Both the position numbers and the translations under genes were made by a program. The notes below the pieces were generated by a model, which was given only the letters and a program-made list of their open reading frames with translations, made no database searches and had not been told where the DNA came from. DNA of 8,911 bases from PWVB01 sp964530185 (lineage in GTDB: Bacteria > Chloroflexota > Anaerolineae > B4-G1 > SLSP01), in the NCBI GenBank assembly GCA_964530185.1, contig CAZHBB010000116.1:1-8911 (forward strand), written 5' to 3'. Every line of letters starts with the position of its first letter. Position 1 is the first letter of the stretch. Positions 1 through 5,675 of this stretch are shown one piece after another.

Positions 1-357
1 GGGGGCCAGCTCGCCCAGGGCCCAGACCAACGCATGCAGGCAATGGGAGCCGGGCGAGAGCTGAAGATCATAGCTCTCGAAGAACCAGTTTCGGCGGTCT
101 CCCCGCTCAGGTCCGCGCCCGATGGGCTGCCCATCCAGATAGAGCCGGTAGCGTTCGTCAGCCGTGACATGGATCCGAACCACGGTGGATGCCTCAGCCT
201 CGAACACACAGCGGTAGGCCGACACAAATGGTGGAGTCGGTGAGGCCGGATGCTCGATCCAGCGTACCGGCCACCGTCCTGTGTGCCAGTGATCGACGTT
301 GTCCAGATCATCGGGTGGGAGTGTCCTAAAGGGATCGTGATCCAACAGAACTTTCAT
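1..357 (-). CDS. Partial gene: N-terminus of a probable GH78 alpha-L-rhamnosidase-like protein (runs off the window)
   Basis: An open frame of 119 codons starts with ATG at 357 and continues past base 1, so only the N-terminus is visible. There is no signal peptide or membrane segment. Residues about 44-119 look like the jelly-roll sugar-binding region at the front of bacterial alpha-L-rhamnosidases: an aromatic-Arg start (SAYRCVFEAE), then VTADERYRLYLDGQPIGRGP (64-83), an aromatic patch (NWFFESYDL) and an SPG-type turn leading to HALVWALGELAP. This 'VTAD-RY-L-x-x-x-G-x-x-x-GRGP' pattern is what I recall from that family. The catalytic (alpha/alpha)6 barrel would lie outside the window, so the activity is inferred. 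The start overlaps the stop of the PHP gene (ATGA), and an AGGAG sits 8 bases upstream, so it is very likely the last visible gene of the comEC run. It could also be another glycosidase or a carbohydrate-binding protein sharing this domain. Confidence 0.6.
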   Translation of the reverse strand, partial: MKVLLDHDPFRTLPPDDLDNVDHWHTGRWPVRWIEHPASPTPPFVSAYRCVFEAEASTVVRIHVTADERYRLYLDGQPIGRGPERGDRRNWFFESYDLQLSPGSHCLHALVWALGELAP

Positions 358-370
358 GGCTCGTTCTCCT
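354..370 (-). promoter_or_regulatory. ATGA stop/start overlap with Shine-Dalgarno for the rhamnosidase-like gene
   Basis: The TGA of the PHP gene (356-354) and the ATG of the next gene (357-355) share bases in the sequence ATGA. An AGGAG (370-366 on the minus strand) lies inside the PHP coding end, 8 bases before the ATG. This geometry is typical of translational coupling: ribosomes finishing the PHP gene can restart at once on the downstream gene. It also supports both the start of the partial gene and its membership in the same transcript. Confidence 0.75.
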
Positions 371-1211
371 GTGTATTGTTGAAGCCTTTGGCCTGGAGGT
401 AGGCTGCACGCTTACGCTGCTGTCTCTCGCGTACCTCGGTGACGGTGAGAAACGCTTCATCAGGTACGCCCAACTGGCGTGCCCATGCCAACGCCAGATC
501 CAGGCGCTCAAAGTCATTTGGGTGATGGGCGTCGGCGGTCACCGTGAAACGCGCACCCATCTCCAATGCTAAACGGAAGAAAGGAACCATCGCCTCGCGG
601 TATTCAGTGAGCTGGCCTGGCCCGCCGTTGAACTCGATCGCTACCTCGTGAGCGTTGGCCAGTGTGATAAGTTCAGCCAGCGTCTCCTCGGGGATCTCTG
701 CCATGATCGGCCCCAGCGGACGCATGCTGCTGCAGTCGAAGGGATGGGCCCAGATGGTCACGGCGGGGATGTTCAGCATGTCCCGCGCCATGCGTACCAT
801 CAGCTCCGCACGTCCCTTTGGAGTGGGCTCCTCTGGCTCTGGTGCAGCCGGTAGATGGAAATGGCTCGCCGCACAAACCACATGATCGGCCACGTCTACA
901 ATCTCCGGAGAAAGACAACGCTCACCGGCCAACGTGTAGTCGGCCTCCAGCCCCACCAACAGCTCGAGCCCCGCGGCCCCTCGCACGGCCTCCGCTGCAG
1001 CTTGTACCTCCAACAGAGTCTCGAGCTGCTGTCCATCGTAGAAGCCGCAGCCGGGGATGGGTTGCGGCGTGATATGGTCCGCTAATCCCACGGCCTGCAA
1101 TCCCTTAGCGCGGGCACGCTCGACCATGGCCCTCACCGTGGCCTCACGGGAGCCACAGGGCGAGAAACAGGTGTGAACATGAAAGTCAGCATAGATCGAT
1201 TCCGTCGTCAT
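354..1211 (-). CDS. PHP-domain metal-dependent phosphoesterase (histidinol-phosphatase-like)
   Basis: This 285-residue protein is a single PHP domain, a distorted TIM barrel that hydrolyses phosphoesters using a bound metal cluster. Recognised ligand motifs, in order: DFHVHT (H11, H13), LADH (D45, H46), GLEAD (E89, D91), ASHFH (H117, H119), WAHPF (H156) and TADAHHPND (D227, H229). The full set indicates an active enzyme. The substrate cannot be told: the family includes histidinol phosphatases, 3',5'-nucleotide phosphatases and polymerase-associated nucleases. No DNA polymerase or histidine gene is nearby. I chose ATG 1211 over an upstream GTG at 1256 because GGAGGG lies 4 bases before it and the first beta-strand motif follows at residue 9; the GTG would add 15 unconserved residues. 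The gene follows comEC by 47 bases and overlaps the next gene by 4. A role for it with comEC or the sugar gene is open. Confidence 0.88.
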   Translation of the reverse strand: MTTESIYADFHVHTCFSPCGSREATVRAMVERARAKGLQAVGLADHITPQPIPGCGFYDGQQLETLLEVQAAAEAVRGAAGLELLVGLEADYTLAGERCLSPEIVDVADHVVCAASHFHLPAAPEPEEPTPKGRAELMVRMARDMLNIPAVTIWAHPFDCSSMRPLGPIMAEIPEETLAELITLANAHEVAIEFNGGPGQLTEYREAMVPFFRLALEMGARFTVTADAHHPNDFERLDLALAWARQLGVPDEAFLTVTEVRERQQRKRAAYLQAKGFNNTQENEP

Positions 1212-1221
1212 CAAGCCCTCC
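1209..1221 (-). promoter_or_regulatory. Ribosome binding site deciding the PHP gene start
   Basis: On the minus strand GGAGGG (1221-1216) is followed after 4 bases by ATG (1211-1209). It is the strongest Shine-Dalgarno match in this operon and favours ATG 1211 over the in-frame GTG at 1256-1254, which abuts the comEC stop and has no comparable site. Confidence 0.7.
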
Positions 1222-1258
1222 ACAATGTTAGGATGGGTGGACTGGGATCGGCCCACCG

Positions 1259-3598
1259 TCAGGGAATGTCCGTACGCACATGGAGGATATCACCCTCCCA
1301 TGTGACGTCCACAGCACCCACTAAGCCCACCTGATAGAGCTCTACATCCATCAGCCTGGCCCAAACTCCGCTGTCCAGGGTTCTCCCGCGCCCGGGGCCG
1401 ACCATGGCGAGCTCAGGCGACACTGCCTGTAGGAAATCTGGCCGACAACAGGTCTCAGCCCCGTAGCGGGGCAACAGCAATACCTGGGTGTGGAGAGCGG
1501 CGCCATACGTGGCGACCAATGTCTCCTCGACCACGGTCGTGGCATCACTCATGATAAGAAGTCGCGCCCTATCCTCTCGCACTTGCAGGACCAACGGGCC
1601 GGGGTGCCCCATCGGGGGCCAAAGCACATGGACGGTCACCGACTCGTCAAGTGGCAGGATGTCACCCTGGGACACCCTGCGCTGCGACAACCCGCCCCTC
1701 GCCTCCAGGGCCGACTGCCAACGTGCGGCCAGGGCACCGGTCGGATCTGACGTACCCGACACCACCAGATCGACCCGATAGCGATCCAACACCTCCACCA
1801 GCCCTGCCAGTCGATCCTGGTCGGGTGCGGTGAGCACCACCGCGTCCAATGTCCGATCCCAGAAGGGCAGAGCGCTCCCTAATGCAGCCAGGCTCGCACG
1901 GGGGTCGCGCCCGCCATCTACCAGCATCTGCCGCCCCGACGGCGACTGAATCAACACGGCTTCCCCGCCCGAGACGTCGAGGAAAGTCACGTGCAGCCGG
2001 CCATCTGGGCGAGAGGCCCCATAACTCACCAGGAGCGCGACACCAGCCACCAGGGCTGCCCACACCGGACGGGGCAGGCGAGCCAGCCATGCGCGGGCAT
2101 ACTGGTTCACCTCTCTGGTATGCGTCGCCCACAGGGTCACGCCTCCCAACAGGGCATAATACGCGGTGGGAAAGAGGGTGGGCACGGCGTGGAGATCGAT
2201 GGCGGCCCAGGGAAAAGAGGCCGTCCACGTCACTACCGTGGTCGTGTAGGCCAGGAAGGCCCAACTCAGCCAGCCGGGCACCAGGGCCAGGGGCGCCCAG
2301 ATCAGACCGCCAAGGACAGTCCCCACGCCAAACAGCATCACGAAGGGCTGGACTGGCAGGATGAGCAAGTTGGTCAGAGGAGCTACCAGCGTCAACGTGC
2401 GGAACTGCGCCACGAGAATCCCCAGGGTCGTGAGCTGAACCGCAATGGTGACGATCAGGGCCTCGTTGAGTAGGGAGACGATACGTGTGGCGTGGGCTTC
2501 AGAGACCATCGAGGTCAGCCACCGCATCAGCCCGCGTGCCAGCAGTGGAGCGTAGCATAGCAACCCCACCGTGGCTGTGACGCTGAGGAGGAATCCCACG
2601 TCCCAGAGGATAGTCGGATTGAGTGCGGAGAGGAACACCACGGCTGCAGCCAGGGAGGTTGGCGCGTGAACTCGACGCTGCGCAGTCTGCGCTAACACCA
2701 TGACCGAAGACATCACCCCGGCCCGAAGCACAGCCGCCGAAGCCCCCACCAGCAGTACGTACCCCCAGATCCCCAACCACGCCACCAGCAGCGTGGCCCG
2801 CCGTGGCAGGAATCGGTGCACGATTAAGGTGATCACGCCCGCTGCCAGGGTGAGGTTGAAGCCGGAGATGGCGATGATGTGGATGGCGCCGGTGCGCGAG
2901 AACGCCGACAGTGTCTCAGGCGGGATGCCCCTTTCCAGACCCAACAGGATACCGCTCAGAAGGGAGGCCTGAGGTTCGGGTAGGGTGCGCAGGATCAGAC
3001 GGTGGGCGCGTGCTCGCAGAGCCAGCAGGCCCTCCAGTATTGGGTTCGCCTGATGGGCGGCCAGGATCTTGATCTCGGAGGTGTCCATTAGGGCATAGAT
3101 GCCCTGGCGCGCAAGGTATGCTTGATAGGAAAACCCTCGATAGACCGGCGGCGTCCTCAGATCGCCGCTCGCCTGGATCCGATCCCCATAGGCTACCTCA
3201 GCGTAGGGCTCTGTCCGCACCAGGACTTTCCCCTCGACCGACGAGGAAGTCGAGCGCAGGCTGAGGCGCTCGGCCTGTACCACCAGGCGGGTATCCTCGA
3301 CGCGACGGTCGGGGTCCGCCACCACCACCCCTGTGATGTCTACCGGGCCCTGGTCCCGGTAGAAGGCGATATGGGAAGGCGTGATAGAGGGCTGCGCGGC
3401 CCTCATGCGGAGGAATCCCCCCATCAGCCCAACCAGGGCCAGGGCAGCCCAACGGCTGGCCCGACGGTCCCCCCAACCCAACCACAGTGTCAGGCTCAGG
3501 GGTAGACCCACCAGCCCCCAGACTGCGGGACAGTTGCAGGCATAGGCCAGCAGGATCCCACATGTCCAGCTCAAGGCAAACCCCATCAAAGGTGTCAT
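1259..3598 (-). CDS. comEC: ComEC/Rec2-family DNA-uptake channel with degenerate metallo-beta-lactamase-like domain
   Basis: At 779 residues it has the usual full ComEC length. ComEC carries single-stranded DNA across the inner membrane during natural transformation. Order of parts: two N-terminal hydrophobic segments (about 5-65), a soluble OB-fold-like region (about 85-180, with GDLRTP and RGFSYQAYLARQGIYA), the Competence membrane domain (about 205-495) with its signature HIIAISGFNLTL (240-251) and WDVGFLLSVTATVG, a further membrane segment (about 512-527), then a C-terminal beta-lactamase-like fold (about 535-775) opening with HVTFLDVSGGEAVLIQ and VDGG. In that last domain the usual HxHxDH-type motif reads APDQDR (591-596), and the usual HHG(S) reads RYGA (711-714); D685 remains. 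All expected metal-binding histidines there seem lost, so nuclease activity is doubtful. The start is ATG 3598, with AGGA about 5 bases upstream. It is the first gene of a minus-strand run behind a TATAAT promoter. Channel function is plausible; other com genes are not visible here. Confidence 0.9.
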   Translation of the reverse strand: MTPLMGFALSWTCGILLAYACNCPAVWGLVGLPLSLTLWLGWGDRRASRWAALALVGLMGGFLRMRAAQPSITPSHIAFYRDQGPVDITGVVVADPDRRVEDTRLVVQAERLSLRSTSSSVEGKVLVRTEPYAEVAYGDRIQASGDLRTPPVYRGFSYQAYLARQGIYALMDTSEIKILAAHQANPILEGLLALRARAHRLILRTLPEPQASLLSGILLGLERGIPPETLSAFSRTGAIHIIAISGFNLTLAAGVITLIVHRFLPRRATLLVAWLGIWGYVLLVGASAAVLRAGVMSSVMVLAQTAQRRVHAPTSLAAAVVFLSALNPTILWDVGFLLSVTATVGLLCYAPLLARGLMRWLTSMVSEAHATRIVSLLNEALIVTIAVQLTTLGILVAQFRTLTLVAPLTNLLILPVQPFVMLFGVGTVLGGLIWAPLALVPGWLSWAFLAYTTTVVTWTASFPWAAIDLHAVPTLFPTAYYALLGGVTLWATHTREVNQYARAWLARLPRPVWAALVAGVALLVSYGASRPDGRLHVTFLDVSGGEAVLIQSPSGRQMLVDGGRDPRASLAALGSALPFWDRTLDAVVLTAPDQDRLAGLVEVLDRYRVDLVVSGTSDPTGALAARWQSALEARGGLSQRRVSQGDILPLDESVTVHVLWPPMGHPGPLVLQVREDRARLLIMSDATTVVEETLVATYGAALHTQVLLLPRYGAETCCRPDFLQAVSPELAMVGPGRGRTLDSGVWARLMDVELYQVGLVGAVDVTWEGDILHVRTDIP

Positions 3599-3625
3599 GG
3601 CGTTCCTAAAGGAGGGGCTGTCCGC

Positions 3626-3653
3626 TAGCTCGTCCCTAGTAGCTTGTCCCTAT
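3626..3653. repeat. Two-copy 14-base tandem repeat
   Basis: TAGCTCGTCCCTAG (3626-3639) is followed directly by TAGCTTGTCCCTAT (3640-3653), with 12 of 14 positions identical. It lies in the probable untranslated leader of comEC. It may be a simple replication-slippage duplication; no function is evident. Confidence 0.6.
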
Positions 3654-3688
3654 GCCGCGTTGTCAGCCCTGTCATCGGAAGCATGGGC

Positions 3689-3717
3689 ATTATAGAGAGG
3701 GAGTATTGGCGGAGCAA
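3689..3717 (-). promoter_or_regulatory. Sigma-70-type promoter for comEC-PHP-rhamnosidase-like operon
   Basis: On the minus strand TTGCTC (3717-3712) is separated by exactly 17 bases from a perfect TATAAT (3694-3689). Transcription would start near 3682, giving a leader of about 84 bases before the comEC ATG. The -10 is consensus and the -35 matches at TTG only. Position, orientation and spacing all fit, so this is probably the operon promoter; the start site itself is not observed. Confidence 0.65.
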
Positions 3718-3804
3718 ATCAGCGTTCCTGATTCTCCTGATGCAGCGGGGTGCGTCGAGGGCAGGAAGTAAGTAAGTAATAGAGATCGTCACTTCGAACG
3801 TAGC

Positions 3805-3818
3805 CTGTCACGTGACAG
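3805..3818. promoter_or_regulatory. Perfect 14-base palindrome, candidate operator
   Basis: CTGTCACGTGACAG is a perfect inverted repeat with no spacer and a CACGTG core. It lies about 90 bases upstream of the comEC -35 and about 60 bases upstream of the STAS -10 candidate, suitable for a dimeric regulator acting on either gene. Separate TGTCA half-sites occur at 3661 and 3670, near the expected comEC transcription start. The binding protein is unknown, and the site could have arisen by chance. Confidence 0.45.
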
Positions 3819-3875
3819 ACCGTGTCGGACGTAACCAACCCGCAACATTTCCTTAACTATTTTTCGGGGGGAAAG

Positions 3876-3884
3876 TGATAGGAT
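3876..3884 (+). promoter_or_regulatory. Possible extended -10 promoter for the STAS gene
   Basis: TGATAGGAT matches the extended -10 form TGnTAnnAT, with 4 of 6 bases in the hexamer. No good -35 is visible at 16-18 bases, which extended -10 promoters can tolerate. The start would be near 3891, about 22 bases before the ATG. The preceding AT-rich stretch might help. An alternative sigma factor cannot be excluded. Confidence 0.35.
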
Positions 3885-3913
3885 GAGATTAACACCCCGG
3901 GAAGAGAGCGCAC

Positions 3914-4288
3914 ATGCAGAACACAATCTTTCAGAATGCCCTAACGGTCGAGACCTGGAATGGGATGGCCATTGTGACCCCCGCGGAGCGCATGGACATT
4001 GTAAGCGCTCCCCTGATGGTCCAACAGCTCGATAGTCTGCTCGAGGAGGGGATTACGCGCTTCATCGTTGATCTGTCGGCGGTGCAGGTGGTGGACCCAG
4101 ATGGGGATTATCCTCTGCTGCACCTGCTCAAGCGGACGGAGCGCATGGATGGCCAGGTCATCCTGGTTTGTCCGCCGGGCAATCCGGTGCGAGTCTATTA
4201 TGAGATGATGCGGCTCGACTCTCTGTTTACGATCGTCGACACGTTGAACGCGGCCCTGGAGATCCTTCGTCGCGGCAAGGGCATTTAA
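3914..4288 (+). CDS. STAS-domain protein, anti-sigma-factor-antagonist-like (SpoIIAA/RsbV type) with altered phosphosite
   Basis: This 124-residue soluble protein is a single STAS domain. Typical family members bind a serine kinase/anti-sigma factor and free a sigma factor until phosphorylated on a conserved serine. Visible parts: the first strand (TVETWNGMAIVTP, 11-23), the 'RMDIVSAPLMVQQLDSLLEEG' helix region from 26, the central strand FIVDLSAVQVVD (50-61), then PDGDYPLLHLLKR, and a last helix with NAALEIL. The usual (I/L)DSSGL loop reads VDPDGDY: D61 is kept, the two serines are P62 and D63, and G64 is kept. The phosphorylated serine therefore seems replaced by aspartate. The start at 3914 is preceded by a modest GA-rich site (AGAGAG, 5 bases away), and the first strand begins at residue 11, so no later start fits. 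No anti-sigma kinase, phosphatase or sigma gene adjoins it. A structural or scaffolding STAS role is an alternative. Confidence 0.82.
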   Translation: MQNTIFQNALTVETWNGMAIVTPAERMDIVSAPLMVQQLDSLLEEGITRFIVDLSAVQVVDPDGDYPLLHLLKRTERMDGQVILVCPPGNPVRVYYEMMRLDSLFTIVDTLNAALEILRRGKGI

Positions 4289-4510
4289 CTCCATCGTAGG
4301 CCTCTGTCTAAGTGGCCCACCGTCAGGACAGACAGAGTAAGAGGGGCCTTGACAGTCTCTGGTGTTTATCCCACGTATCAGGTCAGTTCCAGTATGCGTC
4401 GGCGTCGGCAACGTCTTGACTCATCGTTGGAGGGGCTTAGCCTTGGGTGATCCTGGGGAGAGTTGTAAGCGGCCGGGAGTAGAGGGCATCCTGTACCCGA
4501 TAGGACTGTG
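4289..4510 (+). other. Leader/intergenic region upstream of adenosine deaminase
   Basis: This 222-base gap holds no convincing gene. A perfect TTGACA occurs at 4349-4354, but no acceptable -10 lies 16-18 bases after it. A second candidate, TTGACT (4416-4421) with TAGCCT (4438-4443) at 16 bases, is weak. The deaminase gene may use one of these or be read through from the STAS promoter; no terminator with a T-run is present. Confidence 0.4.
4302..4337 (+). other. Inverted repeat (8-bp stem) downstream of the STAS gene
   Basis: CTCTGTCT (4302-4309) is matched by AGACAGAG (4330-4337), giving an 8-base-pair stem with a 20-base loop starting 13 bases after the STAS stop. It lacks a following T-run, so it is not a standard intrinsic terminator. 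It might stabilise the STAS mRNA end or be a protein site. Confidence 0.35.
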
Positions 4511-4513
4511 ATG
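4502..4513 (+). promoter_or_regulatory. Ribosome binding site choosing the add start
   Basis: AGGA (4502-4505) stands 5 bases before ATG 4511 but only 2 bases before the adjacent GTG at 4508. The spacing favours ATG 4511. Another ATG at 4548 is out of frame and stops after two codons. Confidence 0.55.
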
Positions 4514-5581
4514 TATCTAGCACAGAACGACCACAAGGGAGCTGACGATGGGCTGAGGGCCTGGGTTAGCGCTCTGCCCAAAATTGACCTGCATCGGCAC
4601 TTGGAGGGCACGCTGCGTCCGGAGACTCTGTTGGAGATCGCCCGGACGTATGGCGTTCAGCTTCCAACCGATGACCTTACCGAGTTGCGTCCTTATATGC
4701 AGATGCTGGGAGAGCCCCCAGGGTTCGAGCGTTTTCTCAGCAAATTTCAGTTTTTACGTCGGTTCTATGTATCACGTGAGGTCATCCAGCGGATCGTACG
4801 TGAGGCTATTCTAGATGCTGCTGCTGACCACGTCTTCTATTTGGAATTGCGTACCAATCCGCTGGCGCTGGCCCGGGTGCAAAAGGTCACCTTCGCTGAG
4901 GTGGTGGCCTGGGTGGTGGAGGCCGTCCAGGCAGCCCAGGCGGAGGCCGGGGTTCGGACTTGCCTGCTCCTACAGATCCCGCGGGAGGAGCCATTGGCTG
5001 TCGCTGAGGAGATCGTGGATGTAGCCATCGCGAACTTCGGCCCGGTTGTGCGGGGGATTGATCTGGCAGGCAATGAGCGCCGTTTTCCGCCACAGCTCTT
5101 CGCTGGCCCATTCGCGCGTGCCAGAGAAGCCGGGTTGCACATCACGGTCCACGCAGGTGAGGCGAGCGGCCCGGAGAGCATATGGGCGGCCTTGCGAGTG
5201 CTTTCAGCGCAGCGTGTGGGACATGGCATCCAGGCTGTGGCGGACCCTGCGTTGTTGGCTGTGTTGCGGGAGAAAGAGATCGCTCTAGAGGTGTGCCCTA
5301 TCAGTAATCTACACACCGGGGTAGTGTCTGCCTGGACGCAACACCCCCTGCGGGCGTTGTGGGATGCGGGCGTGCATGTGACCCTCAATACAGATGATCC
5401 GGCGATCAGTGCCTCCACTCTGACCGATGAGTATGAGGCGGTGATGGCCTATCTCAATGTCTCACGGGAGGGCCTTTACCGCATGATGAAGTACGCCGCG
5501 CAGGCAGCCTTTGTCCCCCCAGACGAGCGCCCGTGGCTTCTGGAGCGTGTGAGGAAGGCTGAGGCCTCTTACCTTGATTAA
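4511..5581 (+). CDS. add: Adenosine deaminase
   Basis: This 356-residue cytosolic, zinc-dependent enzyme of the amidohydrolase superfamily would hydrolyse adenosine or deoxyadenosine to (deoxy)inosine and ammonia in purine salvage. Signatures in order: PKIDLHRHLEG (23-33; zinc ligands H28 and H30), GIDLAGNE (182-189, substrate-loop region), TVHAGEASGPES (H214 zinc ligand, E217 proton donor), RVGHG (H238 catalytic base) and LNTDDPAISASTLTDEY (D295 zinc ligand, D296). The spacing from H214 to D296 equals that of mammalian adenosine deaminase as I recall it. Length is normal and no key residue is missing. The related 6-aminodeoxyfutalosine deaminase or adenine deaminase cannot be fully excluded, but the STL-x-x-EY ending of the DD motif favours adenosine deaminase. 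It lies 222 bases after the STAS gene and ends convergently 94 bases from the secA stop. Confidence 0.9.
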   Translation: MYLAQNDHKGADDGLRAWVSALPKIDLHRHLEGTLRPETLLEIARTYGVQLPTDDLTELRPYMQMLGEPPGFERFLSKFQFLRRFYVSREVIQRIVREAILDAAADHVFYLELRTNPLALARVQKVTFAEVVAWVVEAVQAAQAEAGVRTCLLLQIPREEPLAVAEEIVDVAIANFGPVVRGIDLAGNERRFPPQLFAGPFARAREAGLHITVHAGEASGPESIWAALRVLSAQRVGHGIQAVADPALLAVLREKEIALEVCPISNLHTGVVSAWTQHPLRALWDAGVHVTLNTDDPAISASTLTDEYEAVMAYLNVSREGLYRMMKYAAQAAFVPPDERPWLLERVRKAEASYLD

Positions 5582-5631
5582 GGCGTGGCCTGGGGCTGTT
5601 ACTTGAGGGGCTGGCTCTGGGACGTGGTGGG

Positions 5632-5666
5632 GCCTTCTGCTACAGAGATCAACGGCGAGCAGAGGC
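5632..5666. other. Imperfect hairpin between convergent add and secA
   Basis: GCCTTCTGCT (5632-5641) pairs with AGCAGAGGC (5658-5666), giving a 9-base-pair stem with one bulged T and a 16-base loop. It starts 9 bases beyond the secA stop and about 50 beyond the add stop, where a bidirectional 3'-end structure would sit. Neither strand has a T-run after it, so it is at best a weak terminator or a 3'-end stabiliser. Confidence 0.35.
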
Positions 5667-5675
5667 TACTGGATG

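Larger units (their letters stand above)
3599..3913. other. Divergent intergenic control region between comEC and the STAS gene
   Basis: These 315 bases hold no supportable gene. From left to right: the comEC leader, a 14-base tandem duplication (3626-3653), two TGTCA pentamers 9 bases apart (3661 and 3670), the minus-strand comEC promoter (3689-3717), a short AAGT microsatellite (about 3766-3779), a perfect 14-base palindrome (3805-3818), and an AT-richer stretch (about 3845-3865) before a plus-strand extended -10 candidate and the STAS start. I see no riboswitch and no terminator. Confidence 0.7.

Noticed and set aside
1212..1256. GTG start at 1256 for the PHP gene
   Set aside because: It would add 15 residues without family similarity and has no ribosome binding site, whereas ATG 1211 follows GGAGGG by 4 bases.
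1250..1263. 14-base sequence GGCCCACCGTCAGG occurring at 1250-1263 and again at 4314-4327
   Set aside because: A single shared 14-mer is close to chance expectation in about 9 kb of GC-rich DNA; one copy overlaps the comEC stop, and the flanks do not match.
1849..2473. Plus-strand open frames of 160-171 codons inside comEC
   Set aside because: They lie antisense to a gene with clear ComEC motifs; their translations are Arg/Pro/Gly-rich with no domain pattern, as expected from high GC content.
3766..3779. AAGT microsatellite (three and a half units)
   Set aside because: It is short and outside any coding frame; no evidence of function beyond being a simple repeat.
4378..4611. Minus-strand 77-codon open frame across the add start
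   Set aside because: It overlaps the conserved zinc-ligand motif of add on the opposite strand, and its translation has no recognisable domain.
4837..5418. Minus-strand open frame of 193 codons inside add
   Set aside because: It is antisense to a fully conserved adenosine deaminase, has a low-complexity Ser/Ala/Arg composition, and has no convincing start context.
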